Source: Ichthyophonus hoferi
Taxonomy: Eukaryota; Opisthokonta; Ichthyosporea; Ichthyophonida; Ichthyophonidae
Assembly: GCA_002751075.1 (NCBI GenBank)
Contig: NAOQ01000426.1
Span: 11,463-46,872 of the forward strand
DNA length: 35,410 nt
Direction: 5' to 3'
Shown: positions 1 to 10,963 of the stretch, piece after piece
How the letters are laid out: the number at the start of each line of letters is the position of its first letter
How positions within the stretch are numbered: the stretch's first letter is position 1
The notes under the pieces: generated by a model
Seen by the model: the letters and a program-made list of their open reading frames with translations, nothing else
Database searches by the model: none
What the model was told of the DNA's origin: nothing
Position numbers and translations under genes: made by a program

Positions 1-1835
1 TTGGTTTATGTGCTTTTGAAGTTGTTGACAATAGCCTTATTAGGGCTTAGATGTGTACACACTCTCTTAGTCTCAGAAGAATCTATAGAGAAAGACACTT
101 TGTTTTTATTCGTGATTCTGATTTGATCCAGAATGAAGATTAAATATAGAGGAATGTATCCAAGTATTGCGTCTGTTCTTTTCTAGATTCCTAAGACATA
201 ACCAATTACTTAGAATTAAAGTATTAGTAAAACAAGAATATTTGTTGCTTTTAACCAACTCAAACTAATAATGTTGTTTATTTAGATTTTTTGCTATCTC
301 TAATCAATATTATATTTAGAACCAACAGTAGTGCTAGCACAGCTAGTTTTTCGTTTTATAGTTTTAATGAGTGAAGAGCCAAGCATTTAAACTCTATATA
401 AAAATGTATTCTATATACTATATGCCATATAATGTTCCTACTTAATTTAGGTCCATATTTAACAATCGTATAGCAATATTCTGGTGTATTCCGTTTTTAC
501 TGAGAATGATATTGCCAATAAAGTTATTAAATTAACATGTCTACTTATTATTTTTTCTAGATGTAGAAAGGTGTATTATATATATATATATCATAGCTAT
601 GATGTATATTATGTTAAGGTAACAAGTAAGTTATAAATCCAGAAACTCCTGGTATGGACTACCAAATATATTGTTGTATGTGGAAGATAATACAAAGTTG
701 AGTTGGGAGATTGTCTTACGTTGAATCTCCAAACAAATTGCATTAATTTGAATATATTCACAGCTATTATAATGTAATATAAGAAGGATGCTTGTTTGCT
801 GTGAGAAATCTTCATTAAAATATTAGCCCCTTTAGATATTATTACGGAGTTTAATTTGATTAGCTAGGATTTTGTATGCTCTGGAATTGTACAGATTTTG
901 AGAAACATGGGATCGCATGATATAATTGGGGAAGATAGTAAATAACGCAACTCCTGTGTTGTAATTCCTGATTAGAAATAATGATTGTAACAACCTTTCT
1001 AACTATTTCTACTAAAACATTTAAAAGTAACAATGGCATGATTTCATGTTTATTATACAGTATTAAATAGCAGCTCATTTTAGATATTTTTGGGGCTTTG
1101 TAGCCAAATACAAAAATCTGAGTCGTCAAAACAACCCCCTACCTACAATTATCTTCTATATTCTAATTAGTTAAGGTCAACCGTTATTAAAATTTGAACA
1201 TAATACTTACAGAGTTACAATTAAAAGAATAGTGCATGATCATAAGAAAATGTATTTATTGGAAATAGATCTAGTATCTGTTGTACTGAGTTTTATCGGG
1301 CTGTAGTAATCAAGTCAATGGCATGCTTAAGCTCTAGCTAGCTGCTCCTAAGTCTTCCTCAATTGAGTAATGGTTATAGAAGCCTTTAGCTTCTTACTTG
1401 GTAATGTGTTGTGTAGATAGTGTTGAAAACAGGATATGACCTAGATTGACAAATTGGTGGTAGTGAAGTGAATCATAGGGCTAAAGCTTGTTCACTAATA
1501 TGAAGTAAATTTCTCAAATCATATTCAGTTCACTTAATTGCAATTGTGGTATCTTCCGTTACATCTTATATAATTATGAGCCTTTTGAAATCTTCTGTGT
1601 CAATGGAAAAGAACGCCCCATTGGTGTCTACAGTAACTGCATAAAGTAGGACGTATGTGCATTCTATATGAAGATAATAAAAATATGCTAATATTTTGCA
1701 CTTCTGATTCTTTCTTCTGCTTAAGCTTTTTTGTTTTTTTGGCTATAATCTCATAAAAAAGCTAGTTGTTCTATATTTCTGATTGGGCACCTGAAAATAG
1801 ATTTGGCTTACTAGTTTTTAATATTTCCAAGCTAC
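1..1835. other. AT-rich intergenic sequence, no gene recognised
   Basis: I see no coding stretch with recognisable protein features on either strand. Short frames on the minus strand near 609-815 and 860-1129 are low-complexity, AT-driven translations without motifs, splice structure or base composition unlike their surroundings. Confidence 0.5.
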
Positions 1836-1839
1836 TTAA

Positions 1840-2125
1840 CATTCTGGGCCTCCAGGCATGTTACTAAGCTGGTATACTAAGGCATGGCATGTAGAAACTG
1901 TAAGGTGTTAACTGAGATAAAATCCTCATGCATCTGGTGTACCATTCTTTGTAGTGTAGTTGCAGCTGCTTTGTAGCAGACAAGGACTTGTGATTCTAAT
2001 TTGTCTTTTCCTATCTTTATTCTGAAGAAACTGGCATTCCATCCTTTGAGTATGTTGTCTAATGTAACCCTAAATGATTTAATTAGCTTTTCCATCTTGT
2101 CAAATGCAAATTTGAGCAAATTCGC
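1840..2125 (-). mobile_element. Fossil copia-type gag-like fragment (minus orientation)
   Basis: This is an old, broken fragment. Its translation is clearly similar to the plus-strand sequence at about 2,990-3,260: both share blocks such as CYKAA, MHEDFIS and NTLQFLH, and both are flanked by a GGAGGCCCA-type block. The two copies are therefore inverted relative to each other with about 0.9 kb between them. The plus copy runs into a zinc-knuckle-like and a pre-integrase-like region, so I assign both to the gag part of a Ty1/copia element. Divergence between copies suggests an old insertion. It could instead be another repeat family of unknown type. Confidence 0.5.
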
Positions 2126-2699
2126 GTCTTCTAGGGCAGTGTAGTGTGTTCATGTAAAAAGTATAATGTCTTGTATAAAACACTTATCGTTTATTGTTCA
2201 TGTTGTATTCCGCCTCTAAATATACAATATTGTTTACAATGAGGTTTCAATCAGTATATAAGAGTTACATATTAATTAATGATAATTGATTAATTTTATT
2301 ATGTCACTAATTATATTTAATTAGGACTAAATGCTTACTGCATTTTAGCACGTAAAGCTATTGTGATTTAAATAATGTTAGTCATCTGAACTCTAATCAC
2401 ACTTGGTGATTGATACAGCATTTGTAGCATCTATTAATTGAATAAGTAATGCGGACAACTTCACAAGAAAACAAACGAGGTTGGTAACATGTTAGACAAC
2501 ACTTACGTTTGCTGACAACATGTTAGATAACATTTAGGTTGAGTACCTCCTTATTAATAAGTGTTTTTTAAAAGGTTTATCACCCGGTCAATTGATATTG
2601 ACCATGAGCCAACAACTATATAACTGGAAAATACAAACTTACTGTGGACCTGACTATTTATTTGTTGTACAGTAAAGTTTGTACAAAAGATTTTATTCT

Positions 2700-4030
2700 T
2701 GTTGTGTCTTTTTAATCGTTATGAGAGTCCAAAGGAGTGAAACTTCAAAATCAACAGGTCCTAAAATCTAGAGAAAGTCTGCAATACATTGAGCAACCAA
2801 ATCAGAGTCAATGGCACAGAAGAAGTTATGAGTTAAACTATTGTTGGACAGCAGCAACAAAGATAATACAAGGACTCTTTCAAAGGCGGTTGACCAAATT
2901 CTAGTGATTGCAAAAACGGACATCCCATATCCATTAATTCCGAGGCTGAATCTTCCGATTCAAGCCTAGATTCTGATAGTCCACATAAATTTACATTTGA
3001 CAAGATAAATAAGCTAACCGGATCATTCAGGGTTACATCAGACAGCATAATAACAGAATGAAATGCTAATTTTTCCAGAATAAAAATAAGAAAAGGTAAA
3101 TTAGTATCTGAATTCTCTGGCTGCTACAAAGCAGCTGAAACTCTACTGCAAGGAATGGTATACTAGATGCATGAGGATTTCATCTCAGCCAATACCTTAC
3201 AGTTCTTACATACTATGTCTTAGTACATTAGCTTAGTGACATAGATGGAGGCCCAAAATGGTAAGTACCCCCCATGACCAGTGATCACCTTGGTCATGGA
3301 GTCCTGTGAGCAGAAAAGGGGTTTTCTAGGTGTTGTTGAAAAAGGTATGGATGACTACAGGGCCAAGGCCAGGAAGTATGACAAAAAACAAAAGTTATAC
3401 AGCAACAGAAACAAGAATAGTGGTGACTGTAGGGATGGCATTGTTAAGAAAGCCAACAGAAAGCCTAAAGGAAACAGAATGCCCAAAGTGACGCAGCATT
3501 GTAATTACCACTGTGGAGACAACACCCTATACAACACAATAAACTGCATGCAGCACAAATACAGTTCACATTAAAAAAAGAGTATTGAGAAGATACTAAA
3601 CTTAAGATAAAAAAAGTGGGGCAATATGGGAGCTATCTAGCTCCATGGTCAATTTATCAAAGATCTCATCCTTACAATTGTGCATACAGGTCAGGCTGCT
3701 ATGGCAGAAGAATTTTCACAGGAAAGCTTCACGTTAGACTCTAACACCAACATGCATGTCTACTACATTGATAGCTTTTGCAAAGATCACCTCAGTTTAT
3801 ATTCCGGTCATGATGGCATATGGTAGCAAAACTTTGGAAATGCTGATAGGGACTGATACATTAAAGTTACATCTGCTTACCCAAATCATTGGGCTCAAAC
3901 AAGTCCTGTATGTGAAGTCATCTACAAATCTTTTATACAACTCTGCCCTATATGGGCAAGATGTGGTCATCATGTTCTCCAGCAACATAGAAATAATTTC
4001 ACTTGATGGGCAAACCATGATATATGGTTA
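2700..4030 (+). mobile_element. Fossil Ty1/copia retrotransposon: gag and protease/pre-integrase remains
   Basis: This is an old, broken copia-family copy. Parts in order are a gag-like domain (about 2,900-3,260), a basic Lys/Arg-rich stretch followed by a degenerate Cys/His zinc-knuckle-like motif (about 3,281-3,574), and a protease to GAG-pre-integrase region (about 3,720-4,030). The last part has the family pattern of a Leu/Lys strand, then a VLYVK block, an NLL.NSAL block and an SLDGQ block, which matches the VLYVP...NLLSVS...DG series of copia polyproteins. Integrase, reverse transcriptase and RNase H are not recognisable here. The element carries many breaks and is certainly not active. 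The LTR-like unit starting near 4,320 probably belongs to a separate insertion. Confidence 0.6.
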
Positions 4031-4319
4031 ACAACAAATTACCACCAACTGGTCATCACACATAGCAGCAGCACCAACCATGACACTCTTCTGTTGAAGG
4101 ATGTCCCTATAGAGGTGGCATATCTTTCTTACAGATGCAGCTACTCATTCCCGAAGCAGATTATACCACTTCTGATTTTCTGGCCCAGTCTCCATTACAA
4201 TGCAGTGGCTTCTAAAGACCAGCTTGGTCTTCACAAAGTATTTCAGTTAATACTAAATAAATGTGTCTTTAGTGAGCTTCCCAAAAGATCCTACAAAAAT
4301 TGTATGCTTTAAATGCCAC

Positions 4320-5050
4320 TGAATTTAGTTCAGTATTCTCTCCATTATTATTGGATAGAGGCTACAGGAGCAAACCGTTCCTAACTATTCTCAACATTGC
4401 AGCAAGGAACATTTAAATCGTTATCATGGTCCCAAAACTGGTAATTCTATTAAGTCAACGATTCATGGATGCAAAAAACACTTCATTCCAACCCTACATC
4501 TATCTATTGACCTTTACATGTGGAGAATCAAGTTTCATACATCTACACATTGTTTTCAAATCTCTATTTGAATTGTTGACATTTCCAGCTTCAAAATGAC
4601 ATAAAGGTAACACAAAAAACAACTTGGCAACACTCATATCACTTCAGCTGACAGGCACCAGACATCGGATGCTAGAGTCTACAACAGAGGCAAAGCCAGA
4701 ACCAGTAAGAACATTTAAAATACCGTTTGGTTCATTGTCTTCCATTTGTTTTACGTTAGATGCCATGCTGCAGTCACTTCTGAATGTCAGCAAAACTCAG
4801 TTCATTCAGTGTGCTGAAAACCTACAGCTAAGTAGTCACCATGCTAAGGTTTTTTTCATGTTTCTTTTTCATTTTTTTTATGCCCTAAATGCAATACGTC
4901 ACCTAGACCAAAGGGTATTAAAAAAATGAGTTGTTAATTATTGAGTATTTTTAGATATAGCTGTAATCATTTATGATTATTAGCAATTACTATTACCTAT
5001 ATAGTCTGGAAAAATAGTTGGTGCAATCTATTGATATTGATGTTAAATGG
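4320..5050 (+). mobile_element. Fossil short LTR element: LTR 3' end, PBS-like site, short interior, next LTR start
   Basis: About 4,335-4,393 aligns with the 3' end of the LTR family seen at 7,149 and 16,205 (the GTCACAGGAA...ATTCTCAACA region). It is followed at once by a degraded primer-binding-like sequence and an interior of about 600 bp that aligns with 6,452-6,837, including the matching CAAGTCAACGATTC / CAAGTCAACGATCC blocks. At 5,006 the LTR-start motif TCTGGAAAAATAGTTGGTG begins. No pol domain lies inside. The unit is broken and old. It resembles a non-autonomous (TRIM-like) or internally deleted copia relative. Confidence 0.45.
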
Positions 5051-5059
5051 CATAACAGT

Positions 5060-5609
5060 ACAAGCTAACTTTAACATAAAATTAAATCTAAATAATACAT
5101 TCTTGACTTGAAATAATAAAAATCAATCCAATATCCAATATAAAAGCAAGCGCGTGATGCTAAAGCTTTGGTTATCTTGGAAACTTAGAAGAACAATGAG
5201 TTCTGTTTAAGTAGTTACATTTTCTTTCTCATTTTCTATAGAGCATATTATTTTTAGAGTAGCTACTTGAAATAACTATATGTTAATATAGATAAAATAT
5301 TATTTGCTGGACTAAATTTTCAATAAAAAATTTAAATATCTTACTAGATTTGCAATTATAACTAATTAAATATAAACACCCTATCATTGACATGATAATA
5401 AACAATTGATTGCTGTCTTTTGTTTTGTCAACACTTGACTGATTATCACAAATAAACAGTAAGTTTATATTATTAGATTTAGAAATAGCTATGAGAAAAT
5501 TTATATCCCCATATTTGGAGTACAACACTATAAACGAGATCTCTCATAAAGGGTCTCGTGGAAAAATGGTCGAAGGACTCAGCTGCAGAACTAGTCATCA
5601 GTAATATTT
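5060..5609. other. AT-rich stretch, no supported gene
   Basis: The minus strand is open from 5,528 to 5,283 and reads without recognisable motifs. It could be a distal exon of the small frame at 5,610-5,831, but I see no convincing splice pair joining them. Confidence 0.3.
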
Positions 5610-5831
5610 CTAACCGCGGTTCATTGGCAATTTTTCATATTTCAGTTTAGCTGAGAAGCCTTTTTTGAGTTTAGTAAAATGATATTGAATGCGGCTAGAA
5701 ACATCGATAATAACGAGTACACTGCTTGAATCTTTTGCCCATTTATAATCACTATAGAACTCTTGGTTCTTTAAGTTTCCAAGATATCCAAAGCTGGCAT
5801 CTGCACTTGATTTTATACTGGATTGGTTCAT
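5610..5831 (-). CDS. Small hypothetical protein (73 aa), unassigned
   Basis: The frame opens with ATG in an AAAAATGAAC context and has a CCAAT box about 25 nt upstream on the same strand. It encodes 73 residues without low-complexity bias: an N-terminal Ser-rich segment, an FGYLGN block, a hydrophobic VLVII strand and a Lys-rich C-terminus. I recognise no family. The N-terminus loosely resembles the frame at 7,375-7,623 (both MN-x-S ... FGYL), which may be chance. It may be a first exon whose partner is unclear, or a non-coding open frame. Confidence 0.25.
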   Translation of the reverse strand: MNQSSIKSSADASFGYLGNLKNQEFYSDYKWAKDSSSVLVIIDVSSRIQYHFTKLKKGFSAKLKYEKLPMNRG

Positions 5832-6319
5832 TTTTAAAAGTTGTTATTGGTTAATTAATTCCAATTCGAATCAATCACGTACTAACAAAGTTTTTTTTTT
5901 AATTTCGGGCCAATAATGTTGCCGATGCTGCGATCTTAAAGAACATAAAAAACAAAAACTTGCGTGTTTCAGGGATTGGACACGCGGTCATAATTTAATT
6001 ATAAAATTTTCATAATATTATTGTATACAATTTTAAAATATGTAATTAATATTTTAATATATTAACCAGGCGAGCAATACATATTTCTTGGTTTAACTAA
6101 GACAAAATATATTTTTTGACAATCAATTCATTTGAATGTGGAGTACTTAACTCACTGGTTAACTAATTTTAGTTTGGTTTATGATTTTCAATCGCGGGTC
6201 AAGTAATTTGGTTGGACTCGCGAAATATCATACAACGGGTGTGTCCCAGTCCCACGACTAAGGTTTAATATCGATAAACGTGAAAATCCACGATATGCAT
6301 ATATTTTGAATGGAGTTGC

Positions 6320-7150
6320 ATGTTGACGGGAAATGCTTTCCTTTCAACAAAAACACCCATTAATTAATTCAGCATTCCCTCTCTTTCTAAACGAATGTAG
6401 GTCACAAGGACATCTTCTGTCTCTGCTTTTATTCTCAATATGGTAGCAGAGAAAGCTTAAATAGTTTATCATGGTCACAAAATATGGTAAATCTATCAAG
6501 TCAACGATCCACAGACGCCTAATGCCAGGGCCTACAGCAGAACCAGAGCCAGAGACAGACCGAAAAGGAACACTTAGCCTACATTATACGTTGACTAAGT
6601 CAACTGTATTCCAATTTTTTAACATTAGGAGCCATACTACTGTCACTTTTGAACGTCAACAGGAATTGCCAAGCTACATATTAAAATACCTAACTTAAGT
6701 AAATATTTCTGTTAACACTCGCTGTTGGTCTAAGAAGATTATTTCATCTAAGGCATAAAAATATGGAAAAAAAAAAAGTATGAAACGAGCCTTAACGTGG
6801 TGACTACTTGTCTGTAGGCTTGTGGCTCACTAAATGAGTCTGGCAAAATAGTTGGTGCAATCTGTTGGTGTTAAGTGCCAATCCAAGATGACCGATCAAA
6901 ATTGAACAGCCAATGGCAGAGATCCCGCAACCGTAATGCATTTCAGATCGTATGTTTGAGGTCCAAAAAACTCGCTGCTTAGGCATCCTACCTATGACCA
7001 GTCCTGTTGACTAGTTTAATAATAAAAATATGTCTTAGTATATCTGTACTCCAAGTTAAAACGCCTCTTAATTTGGTTGGTATTCCGTCTCCTTCTCAGC
7101 AAATATAGGTCACAGGAACGCTCTTGTCTCTACTTACTATTCCCAACAGG
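6320..7150 (+). mobile_element. Fossil short LTR retrotransposon (TRIM-like) with iMet-type primer-binding site
   Basis: Parts: the 3' portion of a 5' LTR (about 6,320-6,440), then TGGTAGCAGAG at 6,441-6,451, which is complementary to the 3' end of eukaryotic initiator tRNA-Met, the usual primer of copia-type elements. An interior of about 390 bp follows (6,452-6,837). The 3' LTR spans about 6,838-7,149, starting TCTGGCAAAATAGTTGGTG and ending CCCAACA. The two LTR 3' ends align (GCATTCC...GTCACA...ATTC.CAA.A). No gag or pol domain is visible inside, so this is either a non-autonomous miniature element or a deletion derivative. The 5' LTR is incomplete and the copy is old. Confidence 0.55.
6441..6451 (+). 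promoter_or_regulatory. Primer-binding site of fossil LTR element
   Basis: TGGTAGCAGAG is the complement of the initiator tRNA-Met 3' terminus. It lies one to two bases after the LTR 3' end, the expected place for minus-strand priming in Ty1/copia-type elements. Confidence 0.55.
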
Positions 7151-7374
7151 CGTAAAGTAATATCTACCATGAGGTACTCTCAAATAAAAGAGGGTCAAAA
7201 ATCTCTCTGAACAGATGACATTTCTCTTCTCTTCTCCTATTGTAATAATGTCTTCTCATATCATCAACATTAAACATTAAGTAACGAGATAGGTGAAATG
7301 GCTGGCTGTGCTAGTGCTCCTTTTACAAACCATGATATTCTTTGCCCCTCTCAGTAAGCTGGAATTGCTTGAGA

Positions 7375-7623
7375 TTACGTTTCTTTAACTCGATTTTCTT
7401 GTAGGTTCATCTTGGGTATTGGTATGAGTAAATAGTTTAGATTAATTGGGGTAATATGCCATGATGCTATAGTGAAATAATCAGGAAGAACTGTAGTGCC
7501 CCAAATACCAATTAGATTGCACTTCTCATAACCAATGGATATTGTTTTGATCTCACCAGATAGGGAGCGAACTTCAAAAACTTTATCAGTCAAATATCCA
7601 AAGTGGTGTATAGAAGTATTCAT
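7375..7623 (-). CDS. Small hypothetical protein (82 aa), unassigned
   Basis: The frame is ATG-initiated and ends in TAA. It encodes 82 residues of balanced composition: an N-terminal IHHFGYL segment, an alternating hydrophobic/charged middle and a Pro/Ile-rich stretch near the C-terminus. It has no signal peptide, membrane helix or known motif. Its composition differs from the poly-A/T-driven frames nearby, which is the only argument that it may be real. It could be one exon of a larger gene or a relic from the adjacent repeat zone. Confidence 0.25.
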   Translation of the reverse strand: MNTSIHHFGYLTDKVFEVRSLSGEIKTISIGYEKCNLIGIWGTTVLPDYFTIASWHITPINLNYLLIPIPKMNLQENRVKET

Positions 7624-7624
7624 A

Positions 7625-8040
7625 AAATTCCTAATATTATATCATTCATAAGTATTTATTATCAAGGCATTATACATTCTATCTTACTAGTTATCATTCT
7701 TATTGAAAGATAGGGCATTATGGGGCTGTAGTATAATCCAAATATAGTAAGCACTCACTTATACACACGTGGTAGTCTGCGTTGAAACTTAATGATAAAT
7801 GACGATAGTTGCTGCTTTGCCTTAAATAGTATACAGTTCTTGTTTATACAAAATGACATGTTGTCCTATTTAGACTTAATCGTGTTACAATGTTTTCATG
7901 GCACGTTTCATTTTTCATTTAAAAAAGTTTAATAAGTGAAAGAAACAGGAGAACCCCAATACCCTTATCTATTCCAATGAGGGAATAATAATCAGTGATG
8001 GATTGCTACGTCTTCAAGACTCACTTACGTAAGACTTTGC
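7625..8040. other. Intergenic, nothing recognised
   Basis: AT-rich sequence with no coding or repeat signature that I can support. Confidence 0.4.
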
Positions 8041-8064
8041 AATTCGATCGGATTCGATCGAATT
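8041..8064. repeat. 24-bp near-perfect palindrome with paired GATCGAATT arms
   Basis: AATTCGATC and GATCGAATT form perfect 9-bp inverted arms around a 6-base centre, and the CGATCG core occurs twice. It is much longer than expected for chance in AT-rich DNA and contrasts with the CpG-poor surroundings. A dimeric protein binding site is one possible reading. Confidence 0.6.
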
Positions 8065-8558
8065 GAACTCTTTAATCCAACATCAAATATGAGATCTATG
8101 GTATTGATTCGGTAAGGAACCAGATTATATATATATATAACAAATGCCCATATTGATTAGAAGTTACATTAGTGGTGTAGCATCTGATTACATCGGCAGG
8201 ATATGCCAACACCAATAACTTAAAGACGGTGTAACGACACAAATTTGAAGTGCGAATATAGTCAGGCCATAGATGCCATATATATATTCATCTTTTTTAC
8301 GAGTGTTATGGTTATAGTACTGGCTATAATCTGACCACTAGTTCACAGACAGCACTATGACCTGGGGGTCTTAAGCATTGCTCCGTTGCATTTATTTTAA
8401 AAGTAATTACATATCACTGAATTATTTGATAAATAGGCTGCACTGGATGAGCCATTCTTAATCTTTATCTTTATTTATAAGAGAAATTTAGCACATCATC
8501 TACTGTGCAGCTGATGACACATCTCCTACTAATTCTGTGCGTTTATCGTGTCCAATAA

Positions 8559-8774
8559 AAGTGTTATTTTACGTTCATTGGCTCAGATTTACATGTTTTT
8601 GGTGCCATCTTTTCGAAAATTGGTTCTGTAAGTGGCATTGACGATTGGCAGGGCCTGTCTGGGGCTAAGCGAAAATGCGAAGAGCGCATAATTTACCCTT
8701 TATGCCCTCATCATGAACCAAAAATGGTTCATTCCCAAACTTATACTCCGCCTATACATGGTTTGCCCGTATAG
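8559..8774 (+). CDS. Open coding-like segment without ATG start; possible exon or remnant
   Basis: A 71-codon open stretch begins after an in-frame stop and ends in TAG, with no initial ATG, so if real it is an internal or terminal exon or a relic. The second half is richer in GC than its flanks. It reads ...DDWQGLSGAKRKCEER... followed by IIYPL and TPPIHGL. This recalls the segment before Walker A in AAA ATPases (GL.GAK..L.E.I..PL......PP.G.L), but no Walker A motif follows. I see no convincing neighbouring exons. A possible donor GTATAG lies after residue P70. The AAA link is weak. Confidence 0.25.
   Translation, partial: KCYFTFIGSDLHVFGAIFSKIGSVSGIDDWQGLSGAKRKCEERIIYPLCPHHEPKMVHSQTYTPPIHGLPV
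8712..8732. repeat. Short inverted repeat TGAACCA/TGGTTCA
   Basis: Seven-base perfect arms around a short A-rich spacer lie inside the open segment at 8,559-8,774. It may simply be coding sequence chance. Confidence 0.35.
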
Positions 8775-10700
8775 TTTTATTATCATTAAACTACTACGGC
8801 TTTAATCTATTAAAAATAATTTTACGTCTCAGCCTCTTAACAATAGTGAGATTATTCATTATCTATCACAGATTAATTCCCAGCAAGTGTATGTTCGTCT
8901 CGTATGATTCATCTACTCCAGATCGCCTTCAGTTACCCAGGAACTCCTTGACAAAGAGTGATCCAGATACCTATGATTAAGCACAGGGCTTCGTTAGACA
9001 GATAGCTAACATCATAACCTTTTCGTGCCTTTTCCTATTACCGTATTTCCATAAAGAGTAAAATATTTATTGTATATCGATTTGGCAAGTGTATATATGT
9101 AAGATAGTGTGTACAAGAACCTTGCCCTATACATGCAACTTCTTTCTATGAGAAGAATGATAGTGGCACGACGATCCTCGGCAACCGTGGCTCTCTCGCC
9201 TTCTATTATCCACAAAAATAAGAAAATACATCTAAATTACTACTTTCTATTTATGGTTAAGGGATGATGATTTTTATGAAATACTCGAGGTACCTTTAAG
9301 GAACCATAGATGCTGTGGTTAAAATGAGTAATGAGATACTCAACTATTACACGCAGGTCTAGTGTAGTCTTGGGTTGATGAGTAAATCTTTGGTTCGGCG
9401 TTAATCACTTATAGGTACTACGGTCCTTCATGCCCTGGATTCGTTTTTAAATTATTGACAAGCACATCAAGGGTATGCCTGTGATGTGTTTGTGTGAAGG
9501 TGACTAACACGCTCTATGATAAATACCAAGTATATGGAAAACTACTAAACAGAATGGGAATCTGGGTAACCTAAGATCAATAAAGGGACTTATAAATAGA
9601 CATTATTAAAGGTATTAATAGCAACTGTTTAAATGAAATGACAGGATTAAGATGCAATTCAATTGATAACACAAGAATAACACCACTCCAAAGCCACACT
9701 AGTTACTTTGTATGAATGCAAGCAAATATTGTTGAGAAATTTATTTCCTGAGCATTTCCAGGATTCTGCAAAACTTTTCTCTTTATATCAAAGTCTACTA
9801 TGGTCATAATTACGCCAATTTTCTGCCTTTCCTTAATAGGAGTAGGGTACCGATTGAAATTAGCCGATCATGTAATCTTATCCAAAAAGACAAACGTTGG
9901 TTGTCAATAAGAAGCGAAAACAAATCCAATACACACAATTTTAAAACTGGAAAGCACATCATATCCTTTTAAAACATAATATTGAAACGTTCGAGAGATT
10001 TCCTATTTGTTTTGTTTTTTGGCGCAATTTTCTTCTGCATTTCAATGGATTCGACTATCAAAGGTATATTGTTAAAGGGTCTAATGCAAAAAAATTATGT
10101 AATGCTAGTTCCTTCTCGATCAAATGAGTGCCTGTATTTTGGACAAAGAACTCAATTGGCAATCATTTTTGGTTCCGGGTGGGGTGGGGAAGGGGGGGTT
10201 TCGTATGGTTGCGGTGGGAAGAGCGATTTTTAGTCTGAAAATAAATAGAACAATATTTGTCGATTTTTAGTGGTGACATTTATCGTTCGGGCAAAATGTA
10301 ATGTATCGGCATGATTGGTTGGAATTTATGGGCATTTGATTAAGTACGTGGAAGAGTAAGATAAATTCATCTTTACTCAAAGAAATAATCAATTATTATG
10401 TAAGGAATATTTACAAGTCCCTTAATGTAAATTATCAGCTACAATTATGCAATATAAAGCTCAGTTAACAATATAACAAGGGTGTCAAAATAGCCGATGG
10501 GCATGTGACGTCTTGCCCCAGGCATGTCAAATGGCCTTACCTGTATCTTTGCATATCATGGCTTCCAAACCTAAGCCTGCTCATAACCAAAAAATTATAA
10601 AATATATGTAATTAAAAAAATTTAATATCCATGGCCTCTAAATATTCGTATCTAAAAAACATAATTAATATGATATTCACATTTCCAGTTTACTATCTGC
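8775..10700. other. Intergenic, no supported gene
   Basis: A plus-strand frame after ATG 10,045 has a G-run-driven Gly-rich end and no family signature, and minus frames near 9,012-9,215 lack an ATG. I see no splice-linked exons, repeats or RNA genes here. Confidence 0.4.
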
Positions 10701-10716
10701 GGCATATATATATTTG

Positions 10717-10735
10717 TGCACCCGGAGGGGGTGCA
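10717..10735. promoter_or_regulatory. GC-rich palindrome upstream of the cyclin gene
   Basis: TGCACCC and GGGTGCA are perfect 7-bp inverted arms separated by GGAGG, about 230 bp upstream of the cyclin start. It is a GC-rich island in AT-rich DNA and could be an upstream activating site bound by a dimeric factor. This is inference from position and symmetry only. Confidence 0.35.
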
Positions 10736-10890
10736 AAATTCACACAAGGCATGCAACGGCGTAACTTAGAAGAAGCAGTTTCAATTGGGTGATTATCAGG
10801 GGCGTATTGTATTATAAGTGTTGGCTATCGGGTAGCAGGGATTAATAGGCAATAGTGCTTTCTGATGTGGTCGAGGTTGTCAACCCGAGC

Positions 10891-10897
10891 TATAAAT
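10891..10897 (+). promoter_or_regulatory. TATA box of the cyclin gene
   Basis: TATAAAT lies about 70 bp before the cyclin ATG at 10,964, a typical distance for a fungal gene with a short 5' leader. Confidence 0.45.
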
Positions 10898-10963
10898 TAC
10901 ATTATTAGAGTAATTATTTAGAGATTGTATATAGATATATGGAAGGCAAGGGCTGAAACTAAA

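Noticed and set aside
5006-5030. TCTGGCAAAATAGTTGGTG considered as the terminal inverted repeat of a DNA transposon
   Set aside because: I found no inverted partner; copies at 6,838 and 15,748 lead into LTR sequence and one pair flanks a primer-binding site, so an LTR start fits better.
10045-10233. Plus-strand frame with a Gly-rich C-terminus
   Set aside because: The Gly residues come from G-runs (GGGTGGGGTGGGG); there is no family signature, promoter or exon partner.
10925-10963. N-terminal extension of the cyclin upstream of 10,964
   Set aside because: The extension begins with TTG and has no ATG; ATG 10,964 has a good context and lies downstream of the TATA box.
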